Shown here piece by piece: positions 11,846 through 21,614 of a DNA stretch of 36,991 nucleotides. The stretch comes from Hymenochaete sp. R1 (Eukaryota > Basidiomycota > Agaricomycetes > Hymenochaetales > Hymenochaetaceae): contig JAFREE010000199.1 of NCBI GenBank assembly GCA_019400425.1, positions 1-36,991 on the forward strand, written 5' to 3'. Each line of letters begins with the position of its first letter. Positions within the stretch are counted from its first letter, which is position 1. The position numbers and the translations under genes are program-made. The notes under the pieces are model-generated. The model ran no database searches and was not told the DNA's origin. It was given only the letters and a program-made list of their open reading frames with translations.

Positions 11846-12261
11846 GTTTCGTTTCTTCTTTGAGTATAGACAAGATGACGATGAGAATGAGCGGGAAGAA
11901 GAGGCGACGAGGGTGACGAGGAGGAGAGGGCTGCAAGTGGTGGAAGAACGAGGACGAGGATGAAATTTCCCAAGGCGTCCGTAGGAGCTGATCATCATCG
12001 ATATCGACGACGACATCTCCGAAGTTGGGAAGAGAGATGAAAAAAAAAGATACAAAATTTCTACTTTTATATTTAACCCTAACCCTAAAAATTTATTTAT
12101 TTATTATGCTGACTAATACATACTCCTTCCTTTTTGAGGAGTCACAGCTATTCGTTTCCGCAGCTTCACGGCGCGCACCTCACTTCGGTCTTCACTCTCT
12201 CACATCGACTTCCTCTCTCTCCACCATCGTCCTCGCCGTCGTACTCAACCGAGCATCAGCC
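11846..12261. promoter_or_regulatory. Divergent promoter region between OLA1 and the GPI-type gene
   Basis: About 416 bases separate the two divergent start codons. The part next to OLA1 stays open in the OLA1 frame as far as an ATG at 12016. The middle is A/T-rich, with a telomere-like box at 12075-12088. The part next to the GPI-type gene is C/T-rich, as in fungal 5' UTRs. Confidence 0.6.
12075..12088 (-). promoter_or_regulatory. Telomere-like CCCTAA double box
   Basis: AACCCTAACCCTAA is a two-unit match to the fungal telomere repeat (TTAGGG on the other strand), placed 230 nt upstream of the OLA1 start codon. Tbf1-type factors bind TTAGGG boxes in promoters of translation-related genes in several fungi. 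Its role here is inferred from position and family knowledge. Confidence 0.45.
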
Positions 12262-12920
12262 ATGCATATGCGCATCCCGCTAGCTCTCCTCCTCACCTGC
12301 CTTGCTTCTGTCCTCGTCAATGCGCAGACAGAAACTTTAGAAGATGCGTAAGTAATCGCGCTTTCCTATTCAAAATAATCTATGACATCCACTTACTAAA
12401 TCGCTCGACAGCAACGGCGACACTGTCGTCGAAGTCGTCACTGTTGTTGCAGGAGTGGCAACTACTCGAACATTGTACGCCTAAATTTTCATCCCAATCG
12501 ATCGGCCTATGGGATTAGAAAAAAATTGATAATTGACCCAGGCAAACACTCGACGGTGCGGCTGACGAGCAGACCACAACCCAAAACCAAGGCCCCGTCG
12601 CCGAACCCGCAGCGACAGCAACAGGCACAGGAATTACCACCTACGTCTACACTACTACCGATGCCCTCGGTGCAACGACCGTCATCGCAGATACCTTCAC
12701 CCCATCTTTCATCACCGCCATCCAATCACCCACCCAGACTCTCACGGGTACCATCTTGGGTTATAGCGAATGGCTCAGCCAGATTGGGACCCATACTGTC
12801 GCGGCGGGGATGGTGGCGAGTAATGGACAGAGAAGATGGGCGATGGAGAGCGGGATGGGGGCTTTGGGAACGGCAGTGGTGTTGGGAGCGGCTGGTGGCG
12901 CGTTCTTAGTGCTTGGCTGA
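12262..12920 (+). CDS. Small secreted, probably GPI-anchored Thr/Ser-rich protein
   Basis: Three exons: 12262-12347, 12412-12474 and 12542-12920, giving 175 aa. Residues 1-~22 are a clear signal peptide (hydrophobic IPLALLLTCLASVLV, then NAQ). The middle is Thr/Ala-rich with TTYVYTTTDALGATT, a pattern seen in fungal cell-wall GPI proteins. The C-terminal ~20 residues are small and hydrophobic (GTAVVLGAAGGAFLVLG) and run to the stop without a charged tail, as in a GPI attachment signal. The overall plan resembles Kre1-like wall proteins, but I cannot assign it to that family from sequence alone. Introns of 64 and 67 nt are canonical. No enzymatic domain is visible, so it may be a wall structural or glucan-assembly protein. 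Confidence 0.75.
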
Positions 12921-13885
12921 GAATGCATTGGCATCAGGCTCGGGTTTCTTTCCTCGTTCTTTCTATCTCCTTCTCCATCCTTCTTCATGATGCTCTTATT
13001 CCCCTTGAGTACACTCTCTTGATGAGCTGGTGAACGGTGATAACGGCTTCGTGACTTTTGGAGTATCGGGCTTAATACACCCTTCCTTCTGAGCGCTTCT
13101 GTCCGCCCACCTCAAAGTACGAGTTTCCTCTCTTGCCGCTCCTACATTCGCATCGGATATCGCTCCATAGACATTCACATATACTTCTCCCCTCCCTGGT
13201 ACTCTCCATATTTTTTTTGTACGTGTCTCTCACGATCCCCGACGTACCTACAAGACTCTTACACCCCTTCCTTCAGCTTCGTTCCTGTGTCGTCATTTTG
13301 TTCTTCTCACACTTTGGTTTCCGTTCTTCACCCGCGCTCTCACCTTGACCTCGGACCCAGAACCTTCATCACCCATCACCGCACCGTACCGTACCCTTGT
13401 TTCTTTCCCCATGCGAAATCCTATATTCCCCATCATATGTGTATCATATGTAATTTTCCCATATTCGTGTCCGTTCTTATTCGCGACCAACGACACTGCG
13501 CAATCCCGATGCTGATTTCATAGCGTCGCTACGTTATGTTTTTTTTCTTGATGAGCGGGTCTAGGAAGCGTAAGAGGCTTTCGACTGGATATGCCTTGGA
13601 CATTCCTCATCCTCATCTCATCTTTGGCTCGCGTTCGAGGTCGACGGTTCAATTTGCGTACATGGATGTAACTCCCTTGCATCTTGTATCTATGCTCCTT
13701 CGTGACAGAATCAGATGTTTGAGTGTGAGAACATCGTACCATAAAAACCCATCAAGAATTCTTCAGTGTCTTCACGTCTTGCGTGTCGACTAGAGCAAAC
13801 AACTCTTCGTTCATCGCGCATGCAAGTCAAGGAAGGAGAAACTATAAGTTATATATACATGGTGAGATATATTATAAACAAGACA
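12921..13885. other. Long intergenic region without a recognised gene
   Basis: About 965 bases between the converging GPI-type gene and GMP synthase. The sequence is C/T-rich on the plus strand to ~13400, then of mixed composition. Only short open frames without recognisable domains occur. No tRNA, repeat or conserved RNA structure was recognised. Confidence 0.5.
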
Positions 13886-15914
13886 TCACAGCCATTCTAC
13901 GGTCTGACGATAATAGGTTAGGCGCTGATAGTCTCGAAAAGACAACAACTCACTGCAGGTGGTTTCGACGAAATATCATACGTGACTCGGTTGATCCCTT
14001 CCACTTCGTTCGTGATGCGACTCGATATCTTCCTTAAAACTTCTGGCGGGAATACAAACCTGGAAACCTGCAATTAATTAAAACTCATGAATTGATGTTT
14101 AGCTCGTACCAGTCTGCGGTCATGAAGTCCTCGGACTGCACCGCACGCAGTGCTACAACCTGCTCGTACGTCCGCTTGTCCCCCATGACTCCCACCGCCT
14201 GCACAGGTAACAGCACTGCGAATGCCTGGCTGATTTGGTCATATAGCCCTGCTTTTCGAATCTCTTCGATGTAGATATTGTCTGCTTTCTGCAAAATTTG
14301 GACCTGCGAACGCGTGATAGGACCGAGTATGCGGATTGCTAACCCGGGGCCTGGGAAAGGATGGCGCTGGACTAGATGGTTCGGGATACTGAGGAGACGG
14401 CCCAGGGCACGGACTTCATCTGTTGTGGCAGGAGCGAATGAGTTACAATGAGATCAAGATAAGAACGAAAGGAGCGCACCCTTGAACAGTTCTCGCAGCG
14501 GTTCAATCAACTTCAGTTTCATGTCTTTAAGGAGCCCGCCGACGTTGTGATGGGTCTTGATCGTCGCGCTCGGACCCTTGAAACTGATGCTCTCGATGAC
14601 ATCTGGATACAGCGTTCCCTGCAGCAGCCATTCAATCTTCTGTGATTCTCCCCCTTTCTTCTGGACCTCTGCATCGAGCTTATGCGCTTCCTCCTCAAAA
14701 ACATTGATAAACGTATTTCCGATTATTTTCCGTTTTTGCTCCGGGTCCTCGACACCGTCAAGGCGAGTGAGGAAAAGTTCGGAGGCGTCAACGAGCGTAA
14801 GGTTCACGCCGAGGTCGCGGTTGAGCCGTTCATATACCGTTTTGCCTTCGTTTAATCTCAGAACACCGTTGTCGACCATGATTGCGTGGAAACGGTCTCC
14901 GATGGCTTCTTGCATGAGTTTCGCGGCTACTGTACTATCCACACCTCCGCTTACAGCACCAATGACACGACCCGTTGGGCCAACCATTTCACGAATACGC
15001 TTCACTTCTTTACCAATAAACTCTTCCTACAACGTTCGGACGATCAAGTCAGCTCACAAACGCATATATGTAGTTTAGACATAAGGTAGACTCACCATCG
15101 TCCAATGTGCTTGACAATCGCAGATATTGAGAATGAATTGACCGATGAGGGCTTTACCCATAGGCGAATGCGTGACCTCTGGATGGAACTGGATCCCCCA
15201 GAAAGGCTTTGTTTTGTGTGCGATAGCTGCGTACGGCGCAGTCTGGGTATGTCCTACGATATGGAATTCTGCCGGAAGTTCCGAGAGTTGGTCGCCGTGT
15301 GACATCCACACCTACATCGCATACATTCACCGTCCAAATAAGAGAGATGGACCAAAGCTAAGAGTATCGAAACGCACCTGCATCTCTTCGCCCAAGTTCT
15401 CGAACAGCCTGTCCACGTCCGCGCCCTTTCCAACCTGTAACTGCGCAAACCCGTACTCGCGATGATCACACTTGGCCACCTTGCCCTTCAAGTTCCATGC
15501 CATCTCTTGAAGTCCATAACAGATCCCAAGAATTGGTACTCCGAGATCAAAAACAGCGGGGTCAACGTGCGGTGCATCGTCGTCGTACACGGAGTAAGGC
15601 GAGCCAGAGAGGATGACACCTGAAAATGGGTTTCGAAGGGTGGATTCAGAATCGAACAGCAGGGTATATGCGTCGCTTTATTGAGGTAAAAAGAATATAG
15701 ATACCTTTGGGTTTCCACTTGAGGTCCGCAATTCTCTGTGTGCATGGGAGAAGTTCGGCGTAGACGTTGTGTTCTCTGCACCTCCTGGTGATCAGATGGC
15801 TATACTGCAGGTCCGATTTGTTAGGAGTGTTTCGGCGATAAACTACTGCAGACCAACTTGTGAGCCGAAATCGAGGATGAGGATTGTATCGAATTGATCG
15901 TGAATTTCAGCCAT
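13886..15914 (-). CDS. GUA1: GMP synthase (glutamine-hydrolysing)
   Basis: It converts XMP to GMP using glutamine and ATP, the last step of de novo guanine nucleotide synthesis. Eight exons: 15858-15914, 15705-15804, 15378-15619, 15096-15311, 14480-15026, 14110-14419, 13954-14059 and 13886-13903, giving 531 aa, near the usual ~525. The class I glutamine amidotransferase domain is at ~10-200: [17 protein letters not shown], nucleophile Cys86 in GICYGLQ, and His176/Glu178 in QFHPEV. The ATP-pyrophosphatase loop SGGVDS is at 231-236. The C-terminal dimerisation domain has [14 protein letters not shown] and ends SKPPATVEWL. The last coding exon is only 18 nt. It matches the conserved TVEW ending and is joined through a standard GTGAGT...CAG intron. 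The enzyme is single-copy and essential in most fungi. Confidence 0.97.
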
Positions 15915-16253
15915 CGTGAGATGGGAGTATGAGGGATAGAAAGGTGATGAGGGAGATGACGGTTTGCTTCCTACAAATAAACTTCAAATAATTTTGCTCA
16001 TCTTTATGCCGCGCACTGACTTTGAGTCGATCATTTGAACTGACAAGATAAGATAAGATGACAACGACTTGTAGCGTCCAAACCTTATTGCACACTGCAG
16101 CACACACCACCCTTCAAAGTAAAACAGAATGCACCATTACTAAAGTAAAGGCGCAAGGGGATGGAATGTAACATCTGATACACTAACATCCTAGACTACA
16201 GACTACATTACACAACGTCATAAGCGGAGGAAGTCTTTGCCATCCTACTCCAC
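15915..16253. promoter_or_regulatory. GUA1 promoter region and XRN1 3' end
   Basis: About 339 bases lie between the GUA1 start codon and the XRN1 stop, with both genes on the minus strand. GATAAGATAAGATGACAA sits near 16042-16059. The first ~50 bases upstream of GUA1 are C/T-rich on the transcribed sense strand. No RNA gene was seen. Confidence 0.5.
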
Positions 16254-19200
16254 TCATTGTCCTCTTCCCCTTGCACGTCCCCTTCCACGATCAAACCCAC
16301 GACCACCCCGCGGTACAAACCCTCTCTGCGCATGCATCTGCGTCTGACTGCCAACATGCGGACTGAAATGACCACCTCCCCTATGCGATCCCCTTCCAAA
16401 TCCACGCCCTCCTCTCCCGTCACTCTCCTCAATATCGTCGTGCCCATTTCCGTTTCCATTGTTAGTAGAATTCCATCCTCGTCCACGGCCTCCGCCTCTT
16501 CCTCTGTTTGGATTCTGCATGATTCGCATAGGCGCATTTCCTCGATGTGATGGGTGAAAGCCTGCTGCGGGGAGTTGACCTGGGGAGGGAGGAACAACGG
16601 GGAACGGACCGATTTGAGACATCGGTGCTTGAGGTCGTTGTTGCGTGACTGGGGCGTTCGGGTCGGTTGAGACGATAAACTGCCTACGCGTGAGGTTTAG
16701 GCACGAGTTGTGCTCTACAGTAGAGCCTCGGTATATCGGACACCTTTTCAACAAGTCAGAATACAAGATTGGATATAAGATGAGTGATGCCATACCGGTT
16801 TCCAAGGGTCGTCCCTGCAACAAAAGGCACATCCCAGACCACATCCAATGATTTAGCATTGATACCCACTACAACACCCTTCACAGCCAGAGGAACACTC
16901 CCGGAATCTTGCACCATCACGACCCGATCACCCAACGAAAACGTTTGATTCTGTAGCCTATACACGGCATGCGAAGGCTTAAGAATCGCCTGCCGCGGGA
17001 TACCCTTTACAATGGCTTTGCGGATTGAGGACGCCGATTTCGCTTGAGTAAACTCGTTCGCAATTGTGACAATTTGCATAACGTTGTCAATGTCGAGCTG
17101 ATCACAGAACAGAGACACGTTTTCCAGATCGCGAACACCCATGCCTGTGAGCCATTGCTTTATTTCGCGAATCTTTGCGTCCGCTTTATTAGCCGGGAAG
17201 ATTTCCGAGGCTTTCACCATGCCTAGCGTAACGATTTTTAATTGTACTAACTCGAATCTGTATCAAGAAACTTACGGTCACCATTTCCTCCAAGAGCATT
17301 GAAGACCTCAGGGTATTCTTTCTGGGGGTCTTATGGGCACCTATGGTAGGTAGTGGTACATTTGTTTCAAGTGCTCACCTTATAGGCTTTTAGTAATTCA
17401 ACAGCCTTGTCCGAAAACTCCCATCTCCCCGAAGAATTATTCTTCCTCGAGTACCCGATCACTTTCAAGCTCTTTGCCTCAAATTTGAGGCTCAACCCGA
17501 TGTTTTCCTTTTTCGCGTCCGAAGTGAGTACCATGAAGCTCGCAGTGAGCTTTGAGAGTGCATGTCCTGAGATCCCGACTTCCCTAGCGACGTCATAGGA
17601 TGCGTGATATGCGACATTAACTCTATTTTTGACTATATCCTTGAACTTCTCAATTTCGGCCTTTTCGTTTGGGAAGAACTACAGCACAAGATCAGATATT
17701 AATCATAATCAAACGTAGTTGACGACTCACGGCGAGCATGACGGCAAGTGTGTTTTCAGCTGTTTCAGAGACTTGCGCGGCGACACCGTACGCATGGTCT
17801 CCCAGGAAGAAAACTTTCGAGCCAACCTCAAACTCTTCAGAGATCGGGGGAGGATCTTTCTCAATGAATCGAGGGTCCTCCTTGATAACCTCTGGGATGG
17901 TCATCTGCAGAGCTTGCTCGAACTCTTTGCTCTGAGGCTCATATTCCTTGACGAACGCGCCTGTGTCCAAGCGTTTCATCCCTACCAAGCATGTCAGCCA
18001 GGTAAGCAGAAATTGTATATGCTCATTTTCGTACCTTTGAGAGGGCGAACATGAAGTAGAATCTCCACTGCACCTGTCATCACTCCCAACTTTTTCGAGT
18101 AATAATGCTCAACTCTCTCCGCTTTAGACTTCCAATGCATAACACCCTGTGGTGGATGGGGGTTACTCAGCACCTTCACCTTTCTCCCATCCCCAAACTT
18201 CACCATCTCATACTTGAACAAATTATCCGATACTGCAACGACCATAGCCTCCTGGATGTACGGCCATCCCACAAAAACTCGCTTCCCAACTTTCTCTTTC
18301 GCGATCGCCTCCGTCTTCACATTCTCGAAGGGATTCTGGACATAAATGACAACAGACTTATTCTTGCTTTCACTTCCATGGATATTGACGCCGTGGTATG
18401 CAAGGAGGGCGGTGTGTGGGAGTGTTTGCAGGGTCGGGAAGCCTGCGAGGGCTTCGGCACCAAGAAAAACGCCATCACACAGTCCAGGAACGAGACGGAG
18501 GCCGTCTAATGTTGGTAAGTCGAACGCTTCCATGACGCAGGTGCATCGTGCAAGATCAGGAAGGAAGCCGGGTAGTGACGAAGGATAAAGCTTTGACTCC
18601 CCTCCGCTGTATCTGAACAACGTAGATGTGCCAAATCCATTTCTCTTCTTTTCGTCCGGTGTTAAGCGGTGTTCTCTGCCTTGGTTTCATATCAGTGGCA
18701 CGAACAAAATATGAATAGTGAACTGCTCACTGGCCATAGCCTTCAATAGACGTTTCTCGTCAATGAAGGGAATTTTTACGATGGCTTCCCAGTCCTGCTT
18801 CTTCCCGTTGAGGTCCTGCTCAAACTCCAACGGATAGAAATCGAGGATGGATGACGATGGCTCTGTCATAAGATCCTAGAATCACCAAAAGCCATTAGAC
18901 TATTGTCAGTCATGCGAATAGAAGAAGACATACACGATAAGCCAAGGGAATGAGATCCTTGCTTGCTGCGGGCAAAACTCCCATGAGTTGTTCGAACGGG
19001 TGGAAAGGATGTCCAAGATCGAAGTCGAAGTGCATTTGTCCAACGTCCTTCAGATCTTTAGATGACATCTGTCACCAGTCCATAAGAGAGATACTCTTAA
19101 GAATGGGACAAACCTGATATGCGAGGCGCATAGTGATAGTCATAGAACCAACTCCATGAAGCGACACCCCTGTAATAGTAATACATGACCCATTGCAAGC

Positions 19201-21401
19201 CCTCGATGTACCGATAAACGAGCTGATACATCTCTTCGGAGTTGTTGTATGATATTTCTAGTTTTCCCTGTGTTCTAATGAATATTGTTCTCCTTGCTAA
19301 AGACGTGACGAAGAAATGAACCTACTCGATAGTATCCTCGTTTCCACTCATCCATCTTCTCCTGAATACCTCTTTCATGCCTCGTGTCGAAATCTTCTTC
19401 TTCCTCTTCTACTTTCGCTTTCTCATATTTTTTCAGCACTCGGTCTACGGCCATAAGCCCTTCGTCATCTTCGTCGTCGTCTTCTGACTCATTCACCCAG
19501 CCCTCCTCGTCCCCGTCATCCTCGACTACGAGGGAATTGTCATTCCCATTTACATCATCCGCCCTACTCCCGTTTGTGATATTGGTATTTTGGTTCGGGA
19601 GGCGAAACACAACGAGATTTTGGTCCTCGTCGTCGTATTCATCCCAGGTCACTTCCAAATAGAGCTCAGACGCGAACTGAGTTATGAATACGCGGTCTCG
19701 AGCAGGAAAGGTGTTTGGCATAACCAGAGAGTCATCAGGTTTCCTCTTTGATTTCCCGGGTGTCTTTCGATGTGATAAAACGAACTGTTTTATCTCTTCG
19801 AATATGATCCTTTGTGGTGGCGTAAGGACTGCATACATCAAAAAGTAAAGCTCCGTCGCCAAGAAGAGAAGATAAATCACGCACCGAGCTTGTTGCGCTT
19901 CCTCGCCGTCTCCATCTCATTCACATATTTCGCTTGTTTCCCCTTATACCAGTTTATATCCGCATACTCCTTCTCGAATACTTCTCTCTCCCAAATCTTC
20001 ATCTCATCGAGCACCTGCTGCAACCTCGGCATATGGATCCTTCCGCTCTCGTTCATGTAGCCTCCCATGGTTGGTAGTACGCGTTTGTACACCTCAAACA
20101 ATCGCTCAAGGCCATTGTCATGGATATGGAGGTCTGGTAGATTTGGAAGAAAGTCGTTCCCAACAAAGACAGCCAGGAGGATGAAGTCATCAATGACTCG
20201 CTCGAGGCTATAGGCGAAAGGTAACGTCGCTTCAATATCGTGGAACTCGAGATTGAGATACTCGCGCATCAATGAGAGATGGAGTAGGTAAAAGTTAATG
20301 TGTTCCAGACTGACGAGTGATTAGTGACACTCGAATGCTTCATGACTGTCTGAAACCCACTTCGAGTCCTTTTTCTTCCTAGCGGGACCAAATTTCACTT
20401 CTTCTCGTAGCAGACAGAAATGAGGATCGTGACTGAGCAGACCCAGCATGATGAGATCGGCGTCCAGTCCGTATAGACAATGGCGAACATTGGGATCGTA
20501 GTTCGGTTGCGCCTTCGACAGACGAATATATTCCATAACCTTGTGTTCTCCCTCTCCTGGAACTTCATGCCCTGACAAGACGACCTGAATGTTTCTCCAA
20601 TTGGCGTCTTCTGTGATCTTTTTGTTCACGAAATATTTGAGTTGTTCAGACAGTCGCGCCATAAACGATGTGCCTGCGGCACAATGAGTTTTAGGAGTCC
20701 GCAGTACGAGAAGCTCTCCTACCTGGTGTGATACAATTGCTATCAAATGCCTTCTCATCCGGTAGCTTCTCCCCCTTCGCCAGTGCCTTCTCTCGCACCT
20801 CTCTCGCTTCCTTCGCAGTCCTAAACCGACGACTACGCTGCTGGTTCATCTTTGCACGTGGCGCAACACCATCAATAGCCATGAAAAACAACTTCTTGGG
20901 TTTGACCTTTCCAAATAACAGGTCTACGTAGGAAAAAATGGACGTAAAGATTTGCTCTTCGGATAAACGAAAGTGTGCATCCTCATCATTGGGATGTGAA
21001 CCTGAATCGTCAGTTAGTACGAGTAGGTGGTGGATCAAAGAGACCTGGGCTCACAGTTATGGATGATTCCATTAAAGTCGATATATAGATTATCTGCAAT
21101 GGCGCGGCGTTAGGCCCTGTCGTGATGTAGAGTAGGGCGTGGCACGCACCGAATTCGGGAATCTTGTTCTCCTCTATGAGTTGAGAGGTCATGGGATACC
21201 TCTCTCTGCCGCAGGGTCAATTTGGTTGCTGTTTTTGAAAGAAATAGGTACGCACGAGATGTAACGGAAGAACTGCGCATAGCCCGCGTTAATATTAGTA
21301 AAAGTTATTTGCATAGGGTCATAGAGAACATGCCTTCGGAATACCTGTGCATAGTGTCAGTCAACGCCTCAATATCGCAGTGATAACTCCCGCTCACCCA
21401 T
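16254..21401 (-). CDS. XRN1: 5'-3' exoribonuclease 1
   Basis: Cytoplasmic exonuclease that degrades decapped mRNA. Eighteen exons: 21398-21401, 21334-21344, 21256-21272, 21150-21205, 21055-21093, 20723-21001, 20361-20673, 19885-20309, 19326-19828, 19114-19267, 18934-19055, 18731-18875, 18035-18679, 17731-17981, 17379-17678, 17276-17321, 16796-17222 and 16254-16683, giving 1388 aa. The N-terminus reads MGIPKFFRYISERYP. Acidic catalytic residues are Asp35, Asp86, Glu176, Glu178, Asp206, Asp208 and Asp292, and the 5'-phosphate pocket is Lys93, Gln97, Arg100 and Arg101. Their numbering agrees with yeast Xrn1, which supports the exon joins. An acidic insert lies at ~475-540. Further on are [16 protein letters not shown]1/SH3-like regions, and an Arg-Gly-rich tail in the last ~100 residues. 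The first three coding exons are 4, 11 and 17 nt. Intron 21273-21333 starts with GC instead of GT. Confidence 0.96.
16718..16741 (+). mobile_element. Possible pogo-like terminal repeat remnant in an XRN1 intron
   Basis: A 24-base segment starting CAGTAGAGCCTCGGTATATC follows a TA dinucleotide (16716-16717) inside the last XRN1 intron, 16684-16795. CAGTAGA-CCTCGGT-type ends after TA are typical of pogo/Tigger-class elements. Only a vague opposite end (GGATATAAG near 16771-16779) is present, and no transposase. It may be a short relic or chance. Confidence 0.3.
21273..21333 (-). other. GC-AG intron in XRN1
   Basis: The donor reads AAG|GCATGT and the acceptor GCGCAG|TTC, with TACTAAT as a likely branch site. 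Removing this segment joins the MGIPK and FFRYIS codons in phase. No nearby GT donor yields the conserved N-terminus. GC-AG introns are a known minority class in fungi. Confidence 0.8.
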
Positions 21402-21614
21402 CGTGTCTTATGAAGAACGAATGAAGAAATGACACAAAAAAACAGAAACGGATGAGATGATAGAAGAAAGAAAAGAACAAGACGCGCTCTGAGCTCCTCT
21501 TCCCTCTCCTTTTCAAACTCCCATTCTTGAATCGAGCCCCGGATTTCAAGTCCATTGCGTAAGTTCCTTCCTATTTGAGAGTAATCGACAGATCGACGAC
21601 CAAGAAACGTTCAC
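21402..21614. promoter_or_regulatory. Divergent promoter between XRN1 and the KEN-box gene
   Basis: Only 213 bases separate the two start codons, or 348 if the KEN-box protein starts at 21750. A GTAAGT-like donor near 21559 could belong to a 5' UTR intron of the KEN-box gene. Confidence 0.5.

Noticed and set aside
12526..12909. Plus-strand 127-codon frame overlapping the GPI-type gene
   Set aside because: It is a shifted frame of the third exon of that gene; the correct frame has the signal peptide, phase-keeping introns and a GPI tail.
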